Origin: Hysterium pulicare CBS 123377
Taxonomy: Eukaryota > Ascomycota > Dothideomycetes > Hysteriales > Hysteriaceae
Assembly (NCBI GenBank): GCA_000467715.1
Contig: AJFK01000219.1
Coordinates: forward strand, 1-64,000
DNA length: 64,000 nucleotides
Direction of reading: 5' to 3'
How positions within the stretch are numbered: the first letter of the stretch is position 1; the number at the start of each line of letters is the position of its first letter. Shown here in pieces: positions 33,071 to 42,681 of the stretch. A model generated the notes under the pieces. The model was not told the DNA's origin, made no database searches, and was given only the letters and a program-made list of their open reading frames with translations. A program made the position numbers and the translations under genes.

Positions 33071-33855
33071 CTGGACAATGTACATGTTAGAAGAGCGACG
33101 ACGAGGGTGCGGACAAGATGTGAGATGAGCGGGGACGATGCAGGCTTAACTAATCCATGCGAAGCATCAATCGCTGCCGGGCGATGGATGGGATGCTGGG
33201 CGGGTGAAAAGCGCCACCTCGGTCCATGAAATCATCGAGTGCGTGTGCAGCTATCCCAAGCCCAGCTTAAGCGAACACGACTAAACCGATCGTCACGTCA
33301 CACGAATCAGAGGCCGGCGTCTTCTGTTCCTCTTGCACTGCTCCTCTCCCCGTTCTCTCCAAGAGCCGCGAACAGCTCAACGGCCCCGGCTTCACCATGT
33401 CATCGTCCGCCCGACGCCATCATGCCGACCAAAGTGCGTTTCACCATGGCGCCAGCAAAGGCTCAAGTCGACCAAGGCCATCATGCCATTTGGCCTTTCC
33501 CGTTTCTGCGCACGGGTTGCCAGATAATCCGCGGGCGATGATGCACTCCTCCACCATTGAATAAGGCGTCTAGGCTTTTCAATAGTGAGGTCGTTGGTCG
33601 GGACGAATACGCCACGTTCGTCGCGCTGCATACAAAGGGTATGTCTATCAGCTCAACGGCCGCACTACTTTTTCTTTCAGCCGTCTACGACTTTGCTCCA
33701 ACCTTCATCTTTCCGATTTCTCCCCAGTTTTTTCCCTTACGAGTAAGTTTCTAGCTTCTGTTCGGTACGCTCTTACGCTGGACTTGCAAGGCCTTCTTCT
33801 ATTCGATAACTTCTTTTATTCGATAATACTTTAATACTACTGCCCTATCTCAACC
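33071..33855. other. aquaporin promoter region
   Basis: No gene is supported. The part close to the aquaporin ATG carries two TATTCGATAA copies (about 33800-33830). These may be promoter elements but match no site I know. Confidence 0.45.
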
Positions 33856-34988
33856 ATGGCTCCAAATATCCTCCCTCTGCACAAGAAAGAAGCCCAAGAT
33901 AGCGACTTAACTAATTCAACGCACCCAAAACCAAATCCACATCCAGGGCCGCGAGGGCCTGCCGCCGCCATTCCCAACCGCTGGCGAAATGAATTCATTG
34001 CCATGATGGCCGAGTTCGCAGGAACGTTCATGTTTCTGTTCTTCGCCTTTGGAGCTACACAAATTGCAAACACTGCCACTACCTCTTCTTCGCAAGCACC
34101 GACTGTCTCAACGATACTGTTTATCAGCCTGGCCTTCGGCTTCTCTCTGGCGGTGAATGTGTGGGCTTTCTTCAGAATCAGTGGAGGATTGTTCAACCCT
34201 GCTGTATGCCTCTCGTCATCCCCTTTACGTCTGGTCGACTTGACCTGATTTCTTCATCTAGGTATCACTGGGTCTATATCTCGTGGGTGCAACCACCGGC
34301 ATCCGATCTTGTGGCTGCTTTCTAGCACAAATGCTTGCAGGCATGGCGGCCGCTGGCGTTGCGTCTGCCATCTTCCCCGGCCCCTTGAAGGTATCCACAA
34401 CGCTTGGGGGTGGTATGTCGATTGCACAAGGCGTGTTTCTGGAGATGTTCCTTACGGCTCTCCTCGTTTTCACCATCTTCATGCTTGCGGCTGAAAAGCA
34501 CAAAGCCACGTTTTTGGCTCCAATAGGGATCGGGTTGGCTCTCTTCGTGGCGGAACTATGTGGTATGCAATTCCCGAGAGTTCCCACATTCTACGCACGT
34601 TTCAAGAGAGATTGGTGCTAATTATATTCTCACAACAGGCGTTTATTACACCGGTGGCTCTCTAAACCCCACCCGCTCCTTCGGCCCTTGCGTCGTAACG
34701 CACTCCTTCCCAGGCTACCATTGGATCTACTGGATAGGCCCATTGTTGGGCACGCTGGTCGCCTTCGGGTTTTGGAAATTGTCCAAGATCCTCGATTACG
34801 AGACGGTAAATCCCGGGCAGGACTTCGACGAAAGAGAAAGCGAGTTGTTCACTCCACCCGACAATCCTACCAGTCACGAACAGGTACAGAGGCCGAATCT
34901 TGCGGCGGAGGCGCTCCGCGAGGCTGGGTTGAGCCCGCCTTCTAGTCCAGATGCTATAAGGACCGAGAGTAGGGGAGGGTTGCATTGA
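33856..34988 (+). CDS. aquaporin (MIP family water/solute channel)
   Basis: Three exons (33856-34203, 34262-34562, 34639-34988) total 999 bases and give 332 residues. Six hydrophobic helices are visible. The first half has [15 protein letters not shown] and the first pore motif [10 protein letters not shown], interrupted by an intron after NPA. The second half has LFVAELCG and the second pore motif [11 protein letters not shown]. The second motif is NPT rather than NPA. The N-terminal 45 residues are Pro-rich and the last 70 are hydrophilic, both likely cytoplasmic. It belongs to the fungal orthodox/facultative aquaporin group and should pass water and perhaps small solutes across the plasma membrane. 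The start MAPNILPL has a good ACCATGG context. Confidence 0.92.
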
Positions 34989-35527
34989 TAGTCTTGCTAG
35001 AACCACGGTACCAGAATGGCAGTACAGATTTCATTGGGAAACACTGGGACACCAGTCGGGTCTTTTTCTTTGTTCCGGAAATTGTTTAGTGGAACGATTG
35101 CGCGTCAAAAGTGTGGGTGCGTATTGGAGTCCGTTCGTTCAATACTTGTATTCTTACTTTGGCTGGATGGCGGGAAGCAACAACCGAAGCCTTCAGGTCG
35201 CTTTTTGGACAGGAGTTTTATAACGGCCTAGCGGATACCTCCCTATATGAATTGAAAACCCATTTGCCCGCCCATGGCCATGAGCTTGATGCTGTAGCTG
35301 GGGAACGCGGGAGCTCTTTGCCGGAAATGGTTAGCATCACCAGAGGAACCTTCGTGTTCTGTCGCAACCTTTCGCTATGACGTCAACCTCAAGAATACTT
35401 ATTCCTGTTAACATTTCAGCAACCTCGAACTTCAATCCTTCAATACCCTCAAAACACCCAACCTAATCACCTACATCAAATACTCTGCTAAACACACGCC
35501 CCAAAACTGAACACACTGCAATTCAAA
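34989..35527. other. intergenic stretch, probable 5' region of the Ser-rich gene
   Basis: No family-like frame was found. The last 150 bases are C/A-rich with few T-runs, as is common for fungal 5' leaders. Confidence 0.5.
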
Positions 35528-35854
35528 ATGTCCTCCAACCAATCCACCTCCACCTCCTCCTCTTCCTTCCAATCCTCCTCTTTCTCCTCCTTCTCCAGCA
35601 ACATTAACGGCCGCCAAACTTCCTACAGCGAGCGCACACAGACCGACCCCTCCGGTACAACCATCCACCGTACGACCCAAGAACCCGGCCAACAGCCTAC
35701 CGAAGAGCGAGTTCACCATCCCGCCGGTGGCAACAGAGTCGAGGGAGCTGGTGAGGCGAAGGGACGGATTGAGGACGTCACTGATACGGAAAAGGATCGA
35801 GAGTATGAGGAAAGGATGGAGGAGGAGTATGCTAAGAGGGAGGGTGGTGCGTAG
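35528..35854 (+). CDS. small hydrophilic Ser-rich protein
   Basis: One exon encodes 108 residues. The first 28 residues are almost all Ser, Thr, Phe and Asn. The middle (SYSERTQTDPSGTTIHRTTQEPGQ) and the strongly charged end (DREYEERMEEEYAKREGGA) look conserved across fungal hypothetical proteins, to my memory. There is no signal peptide, helix bundle or motif; the chain is probably disordered. Strong codon-like bias to C in third positions and a C/A-rich leader suggest good expression. Function unknown. Confidence 0.7.
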   Translation: MSSNQSTSTSSSSFQSSSFSSFSSNINGRQTSYSERTQTDPSGTTIHRTTQEPGQQPTEERVHHPAGGNRVEGAGEAKGRIEDVTDTEKDREYEERMEEEYAKREGGA

Positions 35855-36584
35855 ATCTTAGGTGGGAGGGATACGAGAAGCTTGACGGACTTGGTGAAAT
35901 TGCAATAGACGTTTTCGAGGTGGTGATGACGACAGAGGCACATCTGCTATGGATGGACATGAGTTATGAAGATTCAGCCTTCTTGGCTTGTACTTTTACG
36001 ATGGGCAAGAACTATCCTGTAATATCAAGCAAATCAGAATGAAAATAGGAGATTCTTGATCTTCGCAGTACTTTAGTCTACATTGAGGGACATTTTAATG
36101 GCTCAGCTGAAGGTGTCCATTTGTTTTCTTGAATACTATTGATGCCCAATCGTTACAATTAATCTCCATATTGTATACCCAGGTTGACTTTGGTATGCCA
36201 CCTCTGGTTACATAAGCAGGTAAACCCGTATACCCGCACATAGCCGCCCATCCCCACCACGAGCCGGCACTCCTGCTACATCCTTCAACTTCCCCATACT
36301 CCGAGTAAGATAACCATCACATATCCGTGAGACCAATGGCAAGCAAATATAGGAAGGGAAAGCAACTGTGACAGCCACATGCTCTTTGTCACGAGATGGC
36401 TGACGTTGGCAGAAGTATTTATTTGACTGGGCGGCTTCCCAACTGGCTTTGTTTGCTATTATTCTACTAACATATAGGATGATTTCTTTCACCTTTATGA
36501 TTTGAAACGTAGATGTTCACATACTCGAATACCCAGTATATCTAATTTCAAACCCAAAAGGACTTGGAAAGAGAAAATCTCAAG
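35855..36584. other. intergenic stretch before the P450
   Basis: Nothing recognisable was seen on either strand. It ends at the P450 start codon. Confidence 0.5.
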
Positions 36585-38300
36585 ATGCAATTCCTCATCG
36601 ACTATGTCCACACTCTCCTCACATCCCCTTTCCTCCTTCTCGCATCCATAATCAGCTACTCGGTGAGCTGCATCGTAAAAAACCTCTTCCAAAACTTTAG
36701 AAATTAACCTTCATCTCCTAGACCATCCTCATAATAATCTACCGTTTATATCTCCACCCTCTCTCCCGCTACCCAGGCCCCTTCCTCGCCCGCATAACAG
36801 ACATCCACCTAACCTGGTATGCCTACCTCGGATCGCGGCACCTCGAATACCAGCGATGCCACGCTCTATACGGCCCCATCGTGCGCATCGGTCCAAACAC
36901 TCTCTCCGTCAACAGCGCCACGGCCCTAAAATCTATCTACGGTTTCAAAGCCAACGTCAAAAAAGCAGACTTCTACACCGCGTTTCCGGCGAACAAGAAT
37001 ACGTTTAATGTGCATTCTAGCATCGATAAGATGCAACATGCGAGGAAGAGACGCGTTTTGAGTCATGCGTTTAGTGATGGTGCGATTAAGGGGTTGGAGA
37101 AGTATATTCTGGCGAATGTGAGGACGGCGAGTAGGTTACTTGGGGAGGAGAAGAGGGCTGACAATGGAGAGCTAACCCAGGAGAAATGGACGAGTCAGTG
37201 GAACATGGCGAATTGGGCGAATTGGCTGGTATTTGATATTATGGGGGATTTGGTGTTTGGGAAGGCTTTCAATATGCTTGAGAGTCCGCAGAATAGGTTT
37301 GCGGTTGAGTTAGTGTCGAATGCGGCACATCGGCATCTGATAGTAAGCCCTCCAAATTCTGAGCGCTCCGGAATCGCCATGGATTAGTTGCTGATTTTCG
37401 AACAAGTGCGGCACCCATCTGACCATCCACAAATGGCATCTCGATAAGATTCTATTCCGTAAGATCGCGGCTCAGCGAGCACAGTACATGCAATACAGCA
37501 AGAGCCAAGCGGTTGAGCGAACAAAGATGGGCCTTGATGTGGATCGAAAGGATTTCTTCTTCCACCTTCTCAATGCGCGGGATCCGGAGACTGGCGAAGG
37601 CTTTAAGATGGATGAGCTCTGGGGCGAAAGCAACTTGCTCATCATAGCGGGATCTGACACGACATCTACTGCAATGGCGGGAACATTTTTCTACCTCGCG
37701 CATAATCCGACAACACTGCAGAAACTGACAAACGAGATCCGAGATACATTCTCGGACGTTGAGGAAATAGTTTCAGGTCCCAGATTGAGCGGATGCACTT
37801 ACCTCAAAGCCTGCATCGACGAAACCATGAGAATGACTCCCCCAGTCGCAGGAGCCCTACCCCGAGAAGTCTTAAAAGGTGGCATCGAAATCGACGGCCA
37901 CCATATCCCCGAAGGCGCGGTTGTTGGCGTCCCACACTACGCCATCCACCACAACGCAGAGTACTACCCCCAACCTTTCGACTACATCCCCGAGCGCTGG
38001 CTCTCCTCGCCATCCCAAAACCCCATGGCAGACAAACTTACAGTCGCCCACTCGGCCTTCTGCCCTTTTAGCATCGGTCCTCGAGGTTGTATTGGAAAGG
38101 GCCTTGCGTATGTGGAGCTTACTCTAACGATTGCGAGGGTCTTGTATCTGTATGATTTGAGGCTGGCGCCGGGGACGAATCTAGGAGAGGGGTCTATGGA
38201 TTTAGAAGCGGGGAGGCGGAGGAGTCAGGAGTTTCAGATTGAGGATCATTTTGCGAGTTCGAAAGATGGACCTGTGTTGCAGTTTCGACCGAGGGCCTGA
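36585..38300 (+). CDS. cytochrome P450 monooxygenase, CYP65-like
   Basis: Three exons (36585-36662, 36722-37342, 37407-38300) total 1593 bases and give 530 residues. A membrane-anchor helix (FLIDYVHTLLTSPFLLL) opens the protein and is followed by the YPGPFLAR hinge. YGFKANV and KRRVLSHAFSD follow, then helix I AGSDTTSTAM, the ExxR motif (ETMR), PERW, and the heme loop FSIGPRGCIGKG with the ligand cysteine at about residue 461. All core features are intact. The order and wording are closest to isotrichodermin C-15 hydroxylase-like P450s, a group used in secondary metabolism and detoxification. It should sit on the endoplasmic reticulum and use NADPH-P450 reductase. A dead relative lies 4-5 kb upstream, and an NmrA-like reductase follows on the same strand. 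Confidence 0.93.
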
Positions 38301-38924
38301 TCGCTAGATTAAATTTTTTTATTGGGTTCATGTTTGACGAACTTTTTGCCATGCTACTATAATGGGTAACATGATTCCTTAGATTCCGGCTTCTCTTTTC
38401 CACCACACTGAACAACAGTAGCATTTGCGGACAACAACTTTGATATAAATAACCTAAAAAGTAAGAGATGGAATAATCAGAAAGTTTTTTGTAACTACAA
38501 ACTTAGATAGTTTATATATAATTCACTAGTAGATTCATTTGCGACAATTGTTTGCTGGTTCCGTGTTTGAGCAAACGACTGGAATGCGTGGTGTGAAAGG
38601 AAGTCGAAAACGCTAACCGCTTCTGGGAACGGTCCAGCCTCCATCAAGAGCATACCTGGTTTACTGATCTAACTGCAACTAAGGGTTCAATAATCCTATC
38701 CGTCTTGAGTTTGCTATAAGAGTTTGAGGCCCAGTAGGTTTGTAGGAACGAGATACACGATGTTCTCTTCATGGATAAGTTTAACCGAACAATGTGGCCG
38801 AAGAACGGCAAAGTTGGCCGCTCCAGAGAACCGCAATGCATTCAACAAGGAAGAAATAACTTGAACGTGATGTAAGAAGGCTAGAGACTCCTGTATATTT
38901 CTTCTCGTTATCAAACTGGTCAAT
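38301..38924. other. AT-rich spacer between P450 and NmrA-like gene
   Basis: No gene seen. A minus-strand frame crossing into the NmrA-like start has no family signal. Confidence 0.5.
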
Positions 38925-40136
38925 ATGGTCAAACTCGCGATTGCTGGAGGCACAGGAAGTATATTACCCCTCTTGCTATTGTGACATACTTCTGGGAACT
39001 CTGCTAATTACTTCCGTAGACGTCGCCGGCGAGATTCTCAATAGTATACTAGCAACCAAAAAGCATGAAGTCACCATCCTTACTCGAAAGGTGCATGTTA
39101 TATGGAATGCTCATTCCTCTTCGATCCTGACCGTTGCAGGACATCACTGACCCCCGTCCGAAATGCAAATATGTCACCGTGGATTACCAGGACAAGGCAT
39201 CCTTAGTGGAGGCATTGAAAGGAATTGACACCGTTTTCTCTTTTCTCGTTGTGCATCTCGACACCGACAACATCGTCCAAAAGAATCTAATTCACGCGTG
39301 CATCGAAGCGGGCGTGAAGCGATTCGCGCCTAGTGAATGGGGCATGTAAGTAATCCCTTATTGTATTCTATGCGTGATACTCACGACATTATAGCAAGAA
39401 CGGAAGTGGTGTACCGGAATACAAGAATAAAGATGAGATAGCTAAATACCTAGCCGAGATAAACAAAGATAAAAAAGTAGGCCCATTCCGACTTCATCCT
39501 TCCTCAAGTCCTCAACCCTCAGTTTTCGTATCTCTGCTCTCTATACCCCTATACCCCCTTACTCAACTCCTCCTCCCATCCTAGGTCCTCGAATACACCC
39601 TCTTCCAACCCTCCATCTTCCTCGACTACTTCGCCCATCCACACCCGCTCTCCCCAAACCTCATAACCTGGCCCTTCTTCATCGACTATGAGAACCGACG
39701 CGCCATGATCCTCGACAGCGGCGACCAACCCATAGTTCTAACTTGCATCGCGGACGATGCCGCCATCATAGCCAAAGCCCTCGATTACCCCGGCACTTGG
39801 CCCCCTATCGGCGGAATCCAGGGCACCCGCACCACCATCAACGAACTGGTTGCGCTCGGCAAGGAAATTCGGGGCGGAGAGTGGAAGATTGAGAAGGTGA
39901 ATGGAGAGGATATTGAAAGGGGGGTGTTGACGGCGAGCTGGGTGCCGCAGTTCAGTCATCCTGTGATACCGATGGCGGATCGAGAGCAGTTTTCACGGCA
40001 CTTTTTGATCATGTTTTTGGATGGGATTAGAAGGGGTGCGTGGGATGTGAGTGATGAATGGAATAAGATCTTTCCGGAGTATCAGTTTATGAGCGCGGAA
40101 GATTATCTTAGGAAGGCTTGGGAGGGGAAGCCGTAG
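38925..40136 (+). CDS. NmrA-like/isoflavone reductase-type NAD(P)-binding protein
   Basis: Five exons (38925-38958, 39020-39090, 39140-39345, 39395-39476, 39585-40136) total 945 bases and give 314 residues. The first splice joins GGTG to NVAGEI and so forms the cofactor loop of the family. TRKDITDPRPK, YVTVDYQDKASLVEALKG, GVKRFAPSEWGI and FQPSIFLDYFA follow in the usual order. The group binds NAD(P) and includes isoflavone and pinoresinol-type reductases as well as redox sensors; the substrate is not readable here. Every intron is short and standard, apart from a 108-base fourth one rich in C/T. The same orientation as the upstream P450 makes joint use in one pathway possible but unproven. 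Confidence 0.88.
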
Positions 40137-40313
40137 GTAGGGGTTGCTGATAATATTCGCCCGGTACCACGAACTGCGACTGGTCTTCTCCGCTCTTCAG
40201 GAACTTACACTGCCAGGTAGAATGGAGCACATCCCATATATAGAATCCATTTCAAGTTATTTATATTTTCTCTGAACCCAGGCTTCACTCTTTGAGAAAT
40301 CCATACCCTCCCC

Positions 40314-41440
40314 TTAAAAGTACCCCTTAATCTCCGGCAACACAACCTTATAACTAGTCCCACTCGGTGGCTCAATACTATACATATAATCCCCCCACCA
40401 AGGACCCGCCGCCCACCAAAGCGCCCCCGTCCAAACATCCGAATTATCATCCATATACTTCAAGCCGTCCTTCAGCGCCGAGATACACTGCGTGTTGTTG
40501 CCGCTCGCAAACTCGCCAATCAGGCCCATCTTCTTGTTGGTGCGGAGCCAGGTGGTGGCGTCTTTAAGGCGCTCGCTGAAGATGGTTGCCGAGACGCATT
40601 CGGCGTGGGTGCCGGAGCCGTCCGTGTCGAGGTATTGGTGCATTTGGTAGATGAGTTTGTTGGAGGGGTCGGTTAGGGCGCCCATTGTGGCTGCGTTGCC
40701 GGAACTTGTCCAGGACCATGCGCCTGTGATACGATTAACAAATAGAAAATAGATCTATTGTGGGAAAAACTCACCTGTCCAGCTGTTTCCTTCCGGAGTG
40801 ATATACTGGCTCGTCGCGCCAGCAGCTCTAATACCATCGATCGCTGCTTGATTCAACCTGACAACGAGACTCTGATCCATATCATGGTACTCATTATTTG
40901 TATCAAACACCACAAGTTGGTTATCCTTGTACTGTGCCGCGACGGTCTGCCACCAGGTTTTGAAACCAGCGGTATCGTTGATGATGTTTCCGTAATAGCG
41001 GCCATAGTTGTGCGGTTGGATCATTGCGTAGGCGCCCTTTTGCGTGATGTGGTTTACCACTTGAGTCAGGTTGCCTAGGTAGCCGGCATCGAAAGTTCCG
41101 GTGAGGTTGTTGGGGATCAGACGTTCCATGAGAAAGTTGATACGGAACATGTTCATGCCTTGGGAGATGAAGGTCTGGGTTTGATATTAGTCTGGATTTT
41201 TTGGTTATACTCTGAAGAATCAGTTGCACTTACATCGATGGTTCCCAGATCATACCATGTATAATCCTTATTATAAATACCCGGAAAGTTCTTCTCACCG
41301 AACTCTGCTCCGCTTTCATTGATGCCGAACCATTTTAGCTTCCTGGACTGACGTTTACCCTGGGCCAGACCTTTCTCCGCAGGCCGAGCGAGAGCTGAGG
41401 CAGAAAGGATTGCTGCGAGGAAAAGGTTGGAGAAATGCAT
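40314..41440 (-). CDS. secreted GH5 endo-beta-1,4-glucanase
   Basis: Three exons (41234-41440, 40775-41174, 40314-40723) total 1017 bases and give 338 residues. Residues 1-18 ([18 protein letters not shown]) are a signal peptide; a KR site follows near residue 30. The catalytic blocks are [12 protein letters not shown], with the acid/base Glu, and [11 protein letters not shown], with the nucleophile Glu. [12 protein letters not shown] opens the barrel and [20 protein letters not shown] closes it, as in the EG II-type GH5 cellulases (subfamily 5). There is no cellulose-binding module or linker, so it is the short form. It should cut internal bonds in cellulose outside the cell. It lies tail to tail with the NmrA-like gene. 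Confidence 0.93.
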
Positions 41441-42681
41441 CTTGGAGATTCGATGGCTTGGGTAGGTAGGACGAAGGAGTGTGAATGCCTTGGGAGCCTA
41501 GTATAGAAGAAAGGCCTTCCATCTTTATAGCAGAAGTACTTCGAGTAATGACATGAGGTTCAAAGTCCAAGGCAATTTCACAAGCCCGTCCGTTTAGGTC
41601 CTGATCGGAGGTGAGCACTCCGCTCCACGTACGTTCTAGAGAATACCAAACCTAGCGGTGTCATTAGAAATTCCGGGGAAGAGGGCAATCGGCAATCTAT
41701 GTTCATCTATTCGGAAGATACATTTCGCTAGAGTTGCTGGAAGCGGGTTTAGTGCCGTTTGCTGTATATTAGTGGGGTAGACACGGGGGTTATGTTCATC
41801 GCAAGGGCTGAATGAGAAACGACCTTTGATTTGTGGAAACAAGAGGACTATGCCTTGATATTTTGGCATCTGAACAGTTGAAATAAGGGTAGAGGTAAAC
41901 AAACGAGGAGAGCGACATGCTGCTGATGAAACAACGAACCATTGAACCATTGAGACCGAGCCAAGTGTTCGAAACACATGAACCAAGAGACAAGAAATGC
42001 AATGCAGGCACATCTGCATAGAAATTAATAGACATTATTCTGGAAGCTTTCGTGGCTTCGGAGGGACCTGCGCCGTACATTAACTCGAATCCCGGCTTTA
42101 CGCTGCACCTCCCGGGTTCCGGTAGATCGGCCCGCATGCACAAATGCAGCCTCCCGCCGCGATCCCCTTTCGCTATACTCCAATGTTCTGCATCGTGAAA
42201 TTTTCCAAAGACACGCTCAGAATAAGTATGCAAACGTTGAAAAAATGCAAGATAGCGTTCGTTATTGAATCATGATTGACGATCTCATTCTCCACTGGAG
42301 GATCGAAGGGATATCTTTGACGCAACCTTTTTGATCAATTGTGAGGCAGATCTATTTCGTACAGTTAGCAGCTGGTCCTAAAGTATGCTAGGAACGAAAG
42401 TTTTGAAACCGAAGGTAAAGGTAGCGCAGCCTGAGAGCGACGGTGATATACCTTTGTGTGCTTTACTCGCATTAACTACTGGCTTAAAGATGTCATTGAG
42501 TGACATTTCAGCACCGCTCATTGCGAGATCACCTTTACGCATCACCCAAATTCGCCTGGTCGCTCTCAATACCTCTCGAGTTGCTCAATAAGGTTGGTCG
42601 GCAAATCGATAGAACAAACGGGACGAGATGCAGATTTGAAGGAACAAGGAAGCACTGTACAATTTAGCGGGCAGTGGAAAA
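41441..42681. other. gene-poor stretch between the accessory-like and core-like parts
   Basis: Several frames exist on both strands (for example 41796-42233 minus) but none resembles a family or has coding character. A GAACCATT direct repeat lies near 41935-41952. Confidence 0.5.

Noticed and set aside
42070-42125. TCGAATCCCGG, another possible tRNA end
   Set aside because: No cloverleaf could be drawn on either strand.
41796-42233. 145-codon minus-strand frame
   Set aside because: No homology by eye and lies in a gene-poor stretch; likely chance.
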